A stretch of 64,000 bases of DNA from positions 1,550,001-1,614,000 of the forward strand of contig JAPQWV010000124.1 in assembly GCA_027422505.1 (NCBI GenBank), read 5' to 3'. This DNA comes from Craterostigma plantagineum. Lineage: Eukaryota > Streptophyta > Magnoliopsida > Lamiales > Linderniaceae. Positions 22,198 to 39,805 of this stretch are shown here, one piece after another (position 1 is the stretch's first letter; the number at the start of each line of letters is the position of its first letter). The translations under genes and the position numbers were made by a program. Under the pieces are notes generated by a model. It ran no database searches, was not told where the DNA came from, and worked only from the letters and a program-made list of their open reading frames with translations.

Positions 22198-25100
22198 ATG
22201 ATGGTTCATGAACTCAAGCTCAAAGAAGGAGAGTCTTATAATAACAGCAAGGATGATCCTGATATAGCTTTATCTTACATTGTAAGTACTTTTTTTTTGT
22301 TTTCGTAATAATGTTTCTCTGCTCAAAATTGGAGAAAGTTGAACTATTTGTTATCTTTTATGTGTCCATGATGTGGTTTGGTTATTTCAAGTGATTGGCT
22401 TTATGTGATTGCTGTAGTGATGCTTATAGTCATATGTGAGTGCTGGGCTTATAAGAGACGATTGGAAGGTTGAAGGCATAATAACCATTTAGATTTCACA
22501 TTTTAGTTCAAAGCCCAGCTTCATGTAATATCTGTTGCAGATGCAGTTTTGGAAGGATGAAGTTGTGAATTACGTGCAAGACGATGTGGTTTCACATGTG
22601 TTCTATTTCAGTCTAATATAATAGTTTTTTTCTAATATATTGCTTTAAATTCCATTCATGCAGGGAGAAAAAGTTCAGCATATGCTGGGGCATTTTCAGA
22701 AGGACTTTGAATGGGGAGTTTCTGCGGAAAAATTGGGTAATGAAATTGCAAAACGGCTACGGTTTTGGCTTATCTTTGATGTCTTGGTTGTCTCATTAAC
22801 TTGTGTTTCGTAGGCGCTAAATATGGTATATATGGCTCGTTTTTACCCATGTATCGTCGGTCGCCCTCAAATTTGGTGCAGCCAAAATCACCTCAGAGAT
22901 TTCAAGGCACGCAAGCGCATAGGCATTGCGGTCACGCATTGCCAGAGGTATGTCCGAAGAATTCTTACATTTCTGATTCTGTCTGAAAATGTGGGAAGTT
23001 CGATTTACTTGGACATACTTCATAGGTTCCTACAGCTGATTCTCTCTTAATCCCTGGTGCTTGCACTGAGAATGATGGATCTGTACGTCTGCTCACTGGA
23101 CAAAGGAAACTTCTGAGAACTTCCATTAATGATTCTTCAACCAAAGAGAAATCATGCTTACCATCCTCTGATGATAGAGGCGAACTTCCTTCACCAAAAT
23201 CGAATAATGCTCCAATAAAGAGATCGTTGAAAATTCGTATCAAACTGGGGCGACGCAGAGTTTCAGAATGTAATACCGAGATAGACAAAGTGGGCCTTGA
23301 AACCCCATGTTATTCGTCGGGAAAAATTTATGAAGGAGAATACCAGCGTGAATCTCCCTCAAGAATTCTTCAGGTATGATTGATTGCTCTTACTTTCTGG
23401 TAGTTTCATGCACTTTGTTTTCCTCTGGAGAAATTAAATCCTGAACTTTGCCGTCCATAATTTTTTCAACTGTTGATGATAATGTTGTGTTTTAAGAGTA
23501 ATGGCGGGTGGCTTTCGACATGCTTACGTATGCTTTAGTTGTATGTAGAAAAACAGAAGCTTCTCTGTGCACATATTTTCTCGCTATTGTTGTAACTTCT
23601 CTGTGCAAAATTAGTACTTATATGATTCTCGACATCGTTTTTCGTTGGAATAATTTCATTCGTCTCTGTTACTGTTCTACTTACATTTCATGCTTGCTTT
23701 GAACAGATGATGGCATCTGCCCCTGTTGAGGGTCACTTGCTTCTTTCACCTCTTTCAGAAGATCTTCTGAGCTTAACCAAAGAAAAGTATTTTTCAAATG
23801 AAGATGATCATGAAGCTTATCCTAGGATGTCTGACAACTATTCGAGGATTTTGGAAACTAGCAACGACAAGATGAGAAGTAGTTCTTTTATGAAGAGCAA
23901 GAAATCAGACGACGACCATAAGCTGTATCTTAATGATTTCCAAGGGGAGAATCATGAAGATGATTCTGTGACAATTATGATACCTGATAAGGGTTCTAAA
24001 GTGAAAAAGATGAAGGGAAGTCAGAATGCTGCAAAAGAAAGAGCAGAATATGGCGATTCTATGAAGACTTGTTATTTCGGCCACAGTTCTCAGCAAAGCT
24101 TTGATAAATACGAGCATCCCGAATCTAGATGCAGCAATGCTAAGATAGATTCTGCTTCATTTGATGCTTATGCTGATAACTCTAAAGACAAAATGTTCAA
24201 GAAAGCTGTTGAAACCCCTAAAGTTTGTCTCAACGTTCTTCCTAGAGAACTCATTGATTTAGTCTTGCGTCAGGCAACTGATAGTATACCGAACGAAGGC
24301 TGTAAGAAGTCCACAGAAACTACAAATTGTGAACAATCAGCTCTAAACTCAGTGAACCTTTCGAAGGAAGACGGTTCAGCTATGCCAGAAAACAAAAGCA
24401 GGGCGAAGAAGGATTTACATGCCTTTGAGGATGAAGATGGTTTAACATGTTCGGACCATACAGAAAATAATCGTTCGGTGGAGAAGCGTTCAGCTGACAG
24501 ACCTAATAAACTCAATCTCAAGTTTGCTTTGCAGAGGCTTTCACATGCTGGGAAAACAAAAGAGACATCAAGTGATGGGAAAAAGTGTACTACATTGGAA
24601 GCTCCAACTATAGCAACACTGCATAATGCAAGAATACACACCAGGTTAGATCAGACAGCATCTGCTTCTGTCCTAATACATGAAGATTGGGTCTCTTGCG
24701 ACCTTTGCTGGAAGTGGAGACTTCTTCCTTATGGTGCTAAGTATGACCAATTACTCGATAAGTGGGACTGTAGCATGCTTGATTGGCTGTAAGTCACTTT
24801 TCAGTGTAGCTCAGTTAGATTCTGTTTTAAGTCTATATGCTCCAATATGGTGTGTTGCTAGATCTCTGTGTGATGTCATGCTCTTAATCATGTTTGAGAA
24901 AAGAAAAGGATCAATGCAGATAATGCAAAAGGATCCGAGTTGAAGTTTATGTGTGAAAGAGGAGTGTATGTTCTGTCTTGTTCTTTCTATTCATGCATTG
25001 CCTCTCTCCTTTCACGACATGCAAATTAAAGTTATCATCGCTCTTCGATTCAACATTTCACTGTTACTTGAAATTTAGGAAATGATTGCTACTGTATTTT

Positions 25101-27713
25101 ATCTCCAGTCCAGGAATGAACCTTTGCGACATCAGTGAAGTTGAGACTACAAATGCTGTTGAAGCGTTATACTTAGAGCCCATCAATGGTGTTCAACCCA
25201 ATGCTTTGGCTAATCTTGACAGAACTTTTTCTGATTCATCTACGTCTGATGTGCCTCAGTTGGATCCAAGTGATGCTCAGAAACTAAAAGGAAAACTCAA
25301 TTCAGTGTCCAATGACCCCATTCATTTTGATGGAAAAAAACAAGTGCAAGAGAAGGCCTTGGTAAAGGGACATTTGGAGAAGATGAACCGATCTCTCAAT
25401 GGCGTAAATATGATGAATGATTCTGATATACAGAATCAATATAGTTCGTCGACTGATGGAGTAGAATTGAAAAGACAAAAGGGAAACCATATGGTGAAAG
25501 GTCTGCTGTGTTTTACGGCAATGATCTTTTTTGTTCTCTCCCCACATTGTTAGTGCCTTTTTTACTTATGCATGTATCAACATGCTGCAGATGAGGAGAC
25601 TCAGAGAAAAGGGATCAGACAGCAATTAGATGTGAAAGAGGAAAAGACCAAATCAAAAAGTGCACTTGCTTCAGACAACATTCATGTTTCTGCTGAGTTA
25701 GACTCGAGTTTGAAACCTGGTTTAACCCATAGGACAGACACGGAGAGTGAAATGAAAAATATCCAACCAAAAGCTGCAATAACTGGGGAAATAGCTGTAT
25801 AAAAATCCATCGTCATATGCGGGATATGCCTAGAAAGAGGCCCTTCGATGTGGAATCAGTTAATGACAGGGATACAACTCTTAAGAGTGCAAAAGTGAGT
25901 GATCATGGATATAATAAGCCTCAAGATGAAACGTCGCATAACAATGGAGTTAGATTGCTAGAAAAGGCTTCAATTAGACGGGAGAGTAAGTCGAGCGATC
26001 ACATCAGTGACAAGAAATCCCGAGCGTCTTGGATCAGAGAAGAGGAGTCAAGAAAAATCATGGCGCTGATAAGGTAAGAGCTTTAGGTGCAGAAGTTGGA
26101 GCGGATTTGCTACGAATTAAAGAATGTCCAAGTAACAAGGTTGAAGATGAGCAAGCATGTAAAGAAACACAGATCCCAGATGAGGACCACATCATCAAGT
26201 TCCTCGAAAGTTTCTGATCAGCAAAGAAAGAGATGTTACGTGGATATGAAATGCTCGCCAGCTGAATCTGTTGCGAAGCTGCCATATCCAACTAACATCT
26301 CTCCAATGAGCAGAGAAACTCTTGGTGATGTTCATCACATGTATCAGGGAGATAAAATAGGTGAGTTTTATCCCAGAAAACATGCATTACGATCATCAAG
26401 ATCGACGGGTAAAGATTGTCTGGAACTAAGGCCTCTTCACACTTCTGTTGCTGATACAAAAGCACTTATTACCAAGAGTGTGTCTGATTGGAAATCATAT
26501 GCTGCCTTAGCAGAAGCTCATGGCATTTTAAACGAAGCTGATGAACTTAAAACTCATGCTGACCTAATCAAGGTTTTGATTAATTATTGCCTCTAATCGA
26601 TGAAATTTTCGTCAGCCCTTCGGAGTATTGCTGATCCATTTCCTTACCATTTGGAATGAAATTTCGCAGAATGCCGGTTTTATGTCTGAAAGTAATCATG
26701 GGTACTTGAAAGCAGCTCTCAAGTATCTTAAAGGAGCTTCACTTCTAGAGGACTGCAACGGTGGAAGTTGCAAATCTTCATCGGTGAATCCAATACAGAG
26801 TTATGGCAATGCTGCTGAACTTTGCAAGTAAGCAGCCATTATCCTCATCATGCGTTTGTTTTTCACTGGTTACTCGGTTATCTTGCGTCATTGAGAATGC
26901 ACGCCACCATACTTTACGGTGCTTTTTAATCTGATTAAACTTCAAACTGATTTTCAGAATCTGTGCCCATGAATATGGAAAAGGCCGTGAAATGGCTGCT
27001 GCTGCGTTGGCCTATAAATGCATGGAAGTGGCTTACCTCCGAGTCGTTTACTTCAAAAACTCATATAGAAACATAGATTGGCTTGATTTGCAATCAATTC
27101 TGCATCAAGGTAATGCCGTTTTTTCCTGCCCTCCAATTCTTGAATGCTATGTCCACTCAAGTACTGCATGCATTATATCTACAAATAAAATTGTCGGCGC
27201 TGAATAATTTGTCCTCTGTTTAACACATTCGAGATAATGCAGGCGAATCTACGTCATCTTCATTGTCAGAAGTAGATAACGTTAACTTAACAACAGCAGA
27301 CAATCCCACTTTGTCCAAATGCAAGGGCTTGCATCATGGGATTATTTTGTCTCGTTCGCCAATCGACCGGCTTCTGGATCTTGTAAGTTGCAACCTCGTA
27401 AGATGTTAAGAAAACAACTGATCAGATTTGATTTCTTACGACATCGAGTCCATTTTCTTCGACCTGATAATACGCACGCTTTGGTTTTACGCTGCAGATG
27501 CAGGACGTAAACTCCGCAATGCAAGCTTCCAAGAGATCTTGGGATGCATTCGCTGCTTGTCAGAGAATATTCGAAGATGGAGACCCAACGGTTTCATGTG
27601 TTAGGGCAGTGATCGAGTTCAGCTTTCAAGACATTTCGGGGCTCTTACGCCTCGTTGAACTTGCATTGAATACCATCGGCCATCATGGTCTCCTCAGAGG
27701 TCGAAGGGAGTAA
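22198..27713 (+). CDS. CW-type zinc-finger protein (CW domain-containing zinc finger 3/5/7-like), frame disrupted
   Basis: A large nuclear protein whose CW domain reads histone H3K4 methylation in related proteins. Exons: 22198-22281, 22664-22736, 22814-22947, 23026-23373, 23707-24788, 25109-25500, 25591 to about 26572, 26670-26827, 26958-27109, 27243-27382 and 27498-27713. The N-terminal block MLGHFQKDFEWGVSAEKLGAKYG and the CW motif EDWVSCDLCWKWRLLP...WDCSMLDWL/PGMNLCDISEVET are intact, with all zinc cysteines. The C terminus (VNSAMQASKRSWDAFAA... DISGLLRLVELAL) is the family's usual end. The long 25591 exon breaks: one frame ends at 25802, another runs 25817-26077, and a third block resumes at 26087. 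No introns of plausible length repair this. Either bases are missing in the assembly or the gene is decaying. Confidence 0.85.
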
Positions 27714-28661
27714 GTAAGAAGGCTTATACAACACATACATGTTGTGTTTGTTACTGCCCATTGCTGGGAATGGATATAGAAGATAGTATTTATTATACAT
27801 GCTAACAAAGCTGGTGAAGAATGAAGAAAATCAGGGCTAACCAATTACCCATTGTTATTTATTTATTTATTTTTATGAAGGTTGTTTGTTACCAACATTT
27901 ACTTACATTTTCTGTCCAAGAAATGATACTTTCAGAACTATTTGTCCCTTCCCGATGTATATCATCGTGTTAATTTGAGGTGGTAGGTCTGACGAACTGT
28001 AAGTTAGGAGAATGAATAAGCACACTATTTGCATAATGCTAGAAGTATCATTATATAATCTACACGTAATTTATGAAAATAATATAGGTGGGCATAGATG
28101 TATCAGTGATTAATTGAGTATACTTCAAATGAACATACTTCAATATATATGTATATAAATATTTCGACATGATCCCAGAAGGGAGCAGTGAGTCACCATC
28201 ATGGTAAATCATGTGGCCAGGCCAAGACATGATAAAGATATATATAATCTATAAAGAAAATGCATCGATTTAACCATATTGCATAAAAAAGGTAAGATCG
28301 AGCACCATCTTAGCACGCACCTGTGTTGTAAGGGACTGAGATATTAACGATAGATGAAACTAAAGCCAAAGTCTCAACAAAGCCACTCTACTAAATCTCT
28401 TATAATATGCTTTAAACAGTAGATAATAAGCATCGTTTCAAGTAAAAAAGCCATAGAGAGATGGGAGGGAATTTAATTAACGAGGTCTTGCCCAGAAATG
28501 CAAACCTAAATGTCAGGCGAAAAAAAAAAAACTCTAACCAGATAGAAAGATTGATATAAGATATACAGAGCAGTAGGTATGAGATAGAAATAAAAGTCGC
28601 ACGATGTGCATTGATCATCGCTAGGTAGGGCAGCAATCAAGAGATCAATCAGATATATATC
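27714..28661. other. Convergent intergenic region between the CW zinc-finger gene and CUL1
   Basis: It holds 3' untranslated sequence of both genes. There is a short (ATTT)n run near 27860. No further gene was seen. Confidence 0.5.
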
Positions 28662-33221
<4,560 letters not shown>

Positions 33222-34347
33222 CTCCGGGCAACCTATGCCAACACCAACACAAATACCTATTAGCTTGTGAAATTATCAGCAATAATACAGATCAGCAAGT
33301 ACGAAGTAAAGAGATAAAAGAGTACCAAACAAATCGAGATGAACAATTAAACGAAAACAGTACCAAAGACCTAGCCACAAATCGTACGAACAAGCGCAAC
33401 AGCATCGGCATAAAGAGAAAAAAGAAGAAAAAACGCAATAACACAGCATCTCACCAGCTCCAAATAATCAAAGCAAAGCAGTAGAACAGAGAATAGTACC
33501 AAATACCCCGACCTAAAACAAACTACAAGCCCGTGGAACGTCCCCAAGCTTCTACATCAATGGAGTATCGACAATTACATATAGAAGATCGAAAGATATA
33601 AAACAAAACCTACGGAGGTCTCAGGTCACAGAATCTGCGAAACTTTTCCGATCTCTACGCCTCGTTTTACTTTTTCTTTGTTTCTATTAATTTTCCTTTT
33701 TCCTGTTCTGATCAAAGCGATTTTTATTAATTCTCTAAGTCAGTCACCGACTCGATCCGAACCGGTTTAAATTCGTCCTTTATAGGCCACACAGTACCGG
33801 CCCAACCCAAACTCAATATGAACCGGGTTTAAATTCTGCTATATAAAACATGTTGCCGTCAATAAGAACTCATGCAATTAATACATAACCAATTTCGAAA
33901 TAAGAATTCATGCAATTAATGTATGACCAATTTCGAAACTTATGCATAGTTTTGAAATATGATTTTCCAACCGATCATAGTTGTTTAAGATTTAATGATT
34001 TAATAAGTATAAATCTCGAATAAAATCGGCAAAGTCAATCGAATAAAAATGTGTTACGAATTTAAAAATAATTATAGAATAGGATCTTAAAAAATCTTTA
34101 TCAGTTGAGAGTTAAGAATTATTAAAAATAAACTTCTTGGGAGATAAAAACTACTTGTAAAAATAGGTGTCCAAATTAATTAAAATAAAATTTAATGCGT
34201 AGTAGAAAAAATTAAACCGACAACCTTTTGGTACACCACAAATATATTTTGATATCTTTCCATATTTTTTTCTAGTTAGAGCATGAATTGGATTGTAGGG
34301 GTATACATGTAATTCGAGAAATCATGTTGCAACGTTAATAGAGAATT
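33222..34347. other. CUL1 leader, promoter and AT-rich spacer
   Basis: 33222 to about 33700 holds the CUL1 leader with its probable intron. Beyond that the DNA is AT-rich and unassigned up to the 3' box of the U2 gene. Confidence 0.5.
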
Positions 34348-34362
34348 TTAAACTTAAATTTG
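34348..34362 (-). terminator. snRNA 3' box of the U2 gene
   Basis: On the minus strand CAAATTTAAGTTTAA fits the plant snRNA 3' box CA(N)3-10AGTNNAA and directly follows the RNA end. It directs 3' end formation. Confidence 0.8.
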
Positions 34363-34558
34363 GTTGGGGTGCGCCAGGCCCGCGCTTTAGTGCAACGCGT
34401 GGGCGACACAAGAAGGCCCAGATAGCAAGCTACCTTAATGGGCCTTCCCCTAAAAAAATTAATTTAATATCATGTGGGCCGATGGCCCACGTATCAGATA
34501 TTAAACTGATAAGAACAGATACTACACTTGATCTTAGCCAAAAGGCCGAGAAAGGTAT
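34363..34558 (-). ncRNA. U2: U2 spliceosomal snRNA
   Basis: The minus strand from 34558 begins ATACCTTTCTCGGCC and contains the branch-site-pairing GTAGTA segment (AAGTGTAGTATCTG), the stem IIa region TTATCAGTTTAATATCTGAT, the Sm-site-like AATTTTTTTAGG, and the 3' stem-loops (CGCCCACGCGTTGCAC, GGGCCTGGCGCACCCC). The length of 196 nt equals plant U2. The 5' domain, including the branch-recognition sequence, appears fully conserved. With a proper upstream element, TATA box and 3' box, it is probably an active gene and not a pseudogene. Confidence 0.96.
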
Positions 34559-34584
34559 GCTTTAAAACTCCCAACGCCTCCTCC

Positions 34585-34635
34585 TTTTATAATAGTAGCA
34601 CTTTGTGTGGCTTTTCCAATCTTTCGGTGTGGGAC
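34585..34635 (-). promoter_or_regulatory. USE and TATA box of the U2 gene
   Basis: On the minus strand GTCCCACACCG (34625-34635) matches the plant upstream sequence element RTCCCACATCG at all but one position. A TATA box (TTATAAAA, 34585-34592) lies about 33 bp downstream of it and about 27 bp before the RNA start. This spacing is that of plant RNA polymerase II snRNA genes; polymerase III types have about 10 bp less. Confidence 0.88.
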
Positions 34636-34897
34636 AAATGTAAGTAAAACCCACAGAGAAGGAAATCCACCTCTTACCCCTAACACGTTACGTACCTCAA
34701 GAGAAGGATCAAAAGATTATCAATCAACCTTGAACAATTCCTCTGTCACATACATAAGCAAGAAAATAAACAAAAAGAAAGACCAAAAAAAATAAATAAA
34801 TAAACCCACTTCAAAACAAGCCCGACAAGACAAGAAGCTCTTCAAGAAAACTTTCTGAAAAATGAAACAAACAATAAAACAATTAAAAAAAAGAAAT

Positions 34898-36470
34898 CTA
34901 TTTCGAGCAGTCAAAGCCATGGCAAGCAGAAAGCCATATAATGAGGATTAAGAGCACTATGATCCCCAAAACCACAAGTTTTATCTTCATGTTCTGATAC
35001 CACATCTTTCTTCTGATTTGTGTCCCTTGTTTCTTGAACTCTTGTGCCTGATAGACATTTTTTTTAAAATTAAAGTTTAGCGTAAGAATTCCCCGGAAGG
35101 AAATTCGAAGAAAATGATGCGTTCGAAACCTCACCGAGTTTCGTAGGTCTTCTGCCTTGTCGTTAAGAGTTGTAAGGACTTCGCCTCGTTCCATTGTCTG
35201 AACATTGCAAGTTTTGGATCGGAGAAAAGCCAAGAAAACGAAATTACGAACTGCACAAAAAATCGCATACCTTGTCTATGTTTTCGAGCATAATGCTTTT
35301 GACTTCCGAAACTTGGGCCTTAACTTTTAAAAGCTTCTCGATCTCATCGGCGTGATCTATGATATACTGCATGTGCTCCTTCATTACAGGCCTGCATTTT
35401 TTTCTTTGAGAATGTCTTACTTCCTTACATCGTTGTATAGTTCATGCGATTCTTTTTTCAAGACAGAAATAAAATACCCGTATTCTTTGTTGAGGCTCTT
35501 GCCCGCTGCAGTGCTAGCTTTTCCTCCGCCATATCTTTTCTTAAAATCAGCTTTAATGCGTTCTAAAAGAGCAATCGATATTTGTTTTCCAACAGATTCT
35601 TTTGCCACGACGCAGTAAGCTGCGATAATTGGAAGAAGATAAGATTGTTAAAAGGGGCCAAATATTTGCTCAAGCTTCTCTTTTATCTTAAAGTAATGAC
35701 CTTCAAACTACTGATCATAGATTAAGAAGGTTAGCTACTCAGTTCATTTCGAATGGTCTCATCTTAAATCACCTTAACATTTATTTATGCATCCAAATCA
35801 CAGAATTCTAACAAAAGTAAGTCAATCATCAAGACAACATAAGATAGTAATATGATAGAATTCCTCATTCATCAATCCAATCAAGTCCCAAATTAAAGGT
35901 ACCCTCTATTTCTTTGCTTGTAAACCTAGTCTACCTTAGTCTTTCTAATGCTATTTTTCCACATGAAAGCCCATCGTCAAAATGTAATAAGATGCTCTGC
36001 AACTGAAGGAATCGTACAATAAAGAAAGCAAAACTACCAAATTCGAAGGGCAAGCAGCCATTTGAGAGACAGATCCGACATGCAAATGGGAAGAAAATAA
36101 AACGGTACGAGAACATAGTCGAATCGAAGTAAAGCTTCCAGCCAAAGAAAAACATCAGAAAAAATTCCAACTTTTCGAGCTCCCCAACCACAGATCCGAC
36201 AATAAAAAAGCAAAAAAAAAAAAAAAAACAAAACCCACGAAAATTTTGAGGCGAATCAAAGACGATGGTAAGCTCACCGTAGCCATCTTCGACCAAGAAA
36301 TTGAAGATGTGGTGATCGCACTTGTAAGTGAACTTGCTGTTCTTCGTCGAAGGCAGCCTTTGCAAGCACTGTGCTGCAATGGCGGGGAAGTTGCCCGTGA
36401 ACTCTGTATACTCAGCCAATACCATGGTGCCACGTGCCACGAAGCTGTATATGAACGATTCTTGGGCCAT
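34898..36470 (-). CDS. R-SNARE of the VAMP72 group (VAMP724-like)
   Basis: A longin-type v-SNARE for fusion of secretory vesicles with the plasma membrane or endosomes. Five exons on the minus strand: about 36279-36470, 35478-35619, 35271-35391, 35135-35197 and 34898-35047. The longin domain starts [23 protein letters not shown] and includes [18 protein letters not shown]. The SNARE motif follows ([36 protein letters not shown]) with the zero-layer Arg in MERGE. A C-terminal membrane anchor, [19 protein letters not shown], is followed by HGFDCSK. It is full length at about 220 aa. Among VAMP721-727, KYGGGK-type spacing and the tail favour VAMP724/725/726, but I cannot choose firmly. Confidence 0.92.
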
Positions 36471-38344
36471 GGTAGATGGTTTTGGCGAGCGAAGTACTGT
36501 GAAAGATAAGGGTATGTTTTTTTGTATTGTGTTGTTTGTGCCTTTCTTTGGCGTTGAACGTTGGAGACTGTTGTTCAAGTCAATAATTCATTGTCTGTAT
36601 TGTGGGCTGCCGATGTAATGATGATATTGCTTGTAAGTTGTAGTAAGGGAGCTTTAGTTATGGGGAAAAGTTAATTAATTTATCTGATGAGAAACATGAA
36701 TTAGTTAGAGATAAATTGGAAAGAATATGGTTTTACTTGTGTTTTGGTCGACCCGATATTTGTATATGGCAAAGAACAAGTTTTTGCGTGACATATTCAC
36801 TTGCTTTGCAGCGAAGCTATTTAATTTAAAAGGAGTAAGAAGGTGCATTTAATCTTTGTACTATAGTTGCAAAAATTAGAAGTGGGAATGGATGGGATGA
36901 AAAATCAGCAATGATTGTGATTGCAGTATAAAACATAATAAAATAAAATATGATACAAGCACGCTTACGGCGTCCGTCGATTTTTAGACAAGGTCAATAT
37001 AAAATAGGGAAAAGTGGTTATAAATAAGTGATTTGATTCATAGGTTGCTTCATTTATTAATTCCAACCAAGCATTACTTTATTTCAATCGCAAAATTGTT
37101 TGGATTAAATTTTTGGTAGTGGTTCTTGATGAGATCTACTCTTATCTTACCCGTTATATGTAAAGCGCGACATAAAGTAAATAAATTAAATAAGAACGCG
37201 GTGGGGGTGACAAAATATTTATTAGCCTTGGCCGTCGAGGACTAATAATTCAATAGGGGAGGAAAAAATATTGAAATATGGATATACTAGTACCCGGTAT
37301 TTATCTAAGATACTGAAGAAATGATATGTCGAAATAACGGAAATTTCTTTACAATGACCTATTTGTCTTTTTTTTTTGGTATGAACAATGATGCCGAGTT
37401 AAATAGTCCTATTGAACATACCGTAAACATCAACTAGAACTTACAAGGACACAACTCAACATGGTAAATGAATAAATTATGCTTAACTGAGAAACTCCTT
37501 GATCTGTCTCGGACATAACAAATCCTTACGCCTCAACTGATATGTACGAATTTTGTATTTTTAGAGCTTACATTCTTTGTCATGTATATATTATTTATTG
37601 CTCGTATAGGGCTTGGAGAAGAGCGCCATGAATATTTTTGGGCATTGTTTAATGCATGGGAAGAAGGGCTTTGAGCTATCTTCGTGTCATTATCTCCAAG
37701 TTCTACTTACTACTACATTGTGAACTGTGAGAAAAGCCAATTCATTGAATAACTCGAGGCCTAACGTCACCATTACACAAATAAATAATGCAGCAAAAAT
37801 GAACAATTATAGATTTTTATTTGACAGCGTTTATCTATACGTAATAGCGACCCCATTTATTTCATGAATTTAAGGAAAGGTGTTAGTATGAAGAAAAGGG
37901 TATCCTTGTCTTTGTCTTGTCTTATCGCACATTTAGTGCATGGCTTGTTGATGCATTTGTTTTGGTTGGTGAAGAGCATTCAAAGAATGCTAATATGGCT
38001 ATTATCAGCTCAGCAAATGAATCAATACATTTTATCTAAATGTAACTTACTTATCCATGAATCATCATTCCGAGGAACATCCACCTCTATACGACCATCA
38101 ATTTCTCCAACTGCTCAAGATTCAAAGAAACAATATTAATAAATTTTGGCTGAGAAGTTATTTAGGTTATTAAAGCATCGATGAACAGCACTGTAATAAT
38201 TCCTTCTCAAAGTTTTTAAGTTTTGAAATAAATATAGTATGCACTGCATTGCCTTGAACTACTTACCTTCTCAGAAATGGACAGCCAACATTCAAATACT
38301 TCGACATTATCTAACATTCTCGTTTTCAAACACACACACACACC

Positions 38345-38351
<7 letters not shown>
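36471..38351. other. Intergenic between the VAMP72 and HIPP genes
   Basis: It starts with the upstream region of the minus-strand VAMP gene and ends with the promoter of the HIPP. No other gene was found. A small open frame at 37864-38139 has no recognisable product. Confidence 0.45.

Positions 38352-38383
<32 letters not shown>
38352..38383. repeat. (TC)n microsatellite immediately upstream of the HIPP start codon
   Basis: About 16 TC units end at the base before ATG (38384), so the repeat forms the end of the 5' leader. CT-rich leaders are common in plants, but this one leaves no other sequence next to the start. Confidence 0.9.
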
Positions 38384-38385
<2 letters not shown>

Positions 38386-39414
38386 GGCATCTGAACCAGT
38401 AAAGGAACCTCCACAACCACAGCTTCAGTACAAGGTAAGAATATCATGCATGCTTAAACTGTAATGAAACTTAGCTATGCTAGCTAAGTATTACAGCGTT
38501 AGAAACTTCATTAACACGTTCAACTTTCAGACATGGGTTTTGAAAGTTTCCATCCACTGCGAAGGGTGCAGAAGAGAAGTCAAGAAAGTCCTACATGGCA
38601 TCGAAGGTTACTTCTGAAACTATAGCTCTCTTCTTCATATTTTACTAACACAAATACACTCAACTAGGGTTCTTTATTCTCTGCTTTCAAGTTATGTAAT
38701 TTCTTTGTACGTAGGTGTTTACACTGTGAGCATAGATTCACAGCAGCATATTGTTACTGTTACTGGCAACACTGATGCACAGATATTAATCAAGAAACTG
38801 AGCAAACATGGCAAGAATGCCGAGTTATTATTGCCCGAGAAACAAGTCGTCACTAGCAAGGCGAAAACGACCAACAAAAACGCCAAAAATGATGGCCAAA
38901 ACAGCCAATCAGAGACTACAAAAACTAATACTCAAGTGAAAATCCCTTCTCCAAAACCTAACGGTAGCAGAAAAAGTGGACTAACTGAAGAGTACATAGG
39001 AAACGACGCCGTTGACCCTAATAAACAGCCTGAAAATGGAGGGAAAACGGAGAATAGAGACGAGGGAAAAATGGCCGCCGTGGTGGTGGCGAAAGGAAGA
39101 AGAAGAAGGGGCAAAAAGGTGAAAATTCGGAAATACCAAAAGTCTTCGATCAGATTGATCTCAGCCCTTCATCGAATTGCTACCTTCCTAATGATTACGG
39201 GCCTCAGAAAGCATATGTGTCGAGATATTACAGTGCATCAGATGTGATGAACAGTGGAGCTTGGAGTTATTACAAGCCCTCTTTAACTTATGCTTACGAT
39301 GATGCTTATGCTGCTGGCGAAGAGATTGCCGGCGGCGGTGATTTGGGATTGAGAGCTTTGGAAACGCTTGAGATGTTGAGCGATGAGAATCCCAACTCTT
39401 GCTGCATTTTGTGA
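38384..39414 (+). CDS. Heavy-metal-associated isoprenylated plant protein (HIPP), with an internal frame break
   Basis: Three exons: 38384-38434, 38531-38606 and 38715-39414. The first two and the start of the third encode one HMA domain (TWVLKVSIHCEGCRREVKKVL), with metal-binding CEGC, then a Lys/Asn-rich linker. The C terminus ends NPNSCCIL, a CaaX box for prenylation and membrane attachment. However, the HMA and linker frame (to 39247) differs from the frame giving VFDQIDLSPSSNCYLPNDYG, SRYYSASDVMNSG and CCIL. The second frame is the conserved HIPP tail and continues upstream as KGENSEIPKVFDQ near 39112-39145. One missing base between about 39060 and 39115 would join the two. It could be an assembly error in the GTGGTGGTGG/AAGAAGAAG tract or a real mutation that removes the CaaX box. 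Confidence 0.85.
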
Positions 39415-39805
39415 TGTGTTCAAGGGTTGTAATAAAAGTAAACTTGTTTTGAAAGAGTTTTAAAGAAGTGAATCATGGGATAGTTGCTTGGAAAAAAAAA
39501 AGGAATTATGGGATATTGTAATCTTATGGGAAGGACATTTGATGTCTTCTTCTTGTGATTTATCTGCTTTAAAACGATGGATTAAGTTCGAGAAAGGTTA
39601 AAGGATGAGATCTTCGTTCGACGCTTTTTAACAAATACATGTACTGCTTTTTAAACTAAATTTAAGCCTTTTGACGACGTGTTAATAAAATCGGTCACAC
39701 TTATAAAAACTAATAAAAAGATTTGGCACTTTATTTTTTGTGACATTTATAGATAAATATCAGTAAAAATTTACAAATGAGTACCTATGTCTTATCATTT
39801 TGGCA
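39415..39805. other. HIPP 3' flank
   Basis: The 3' untranslated region of the HIPP gene and AT-rich sequence. No other feature was seen. Confidence 0.4.

Noticed and set aside
39100..39130. CAAAAAG as a programmed frameshift site in the HIPP
   Set aside because: The heptamer does not fit X XXY YYZ, and programmed frameshifting in plant nuclear genes of this kind is not established. A lost base is simpler.
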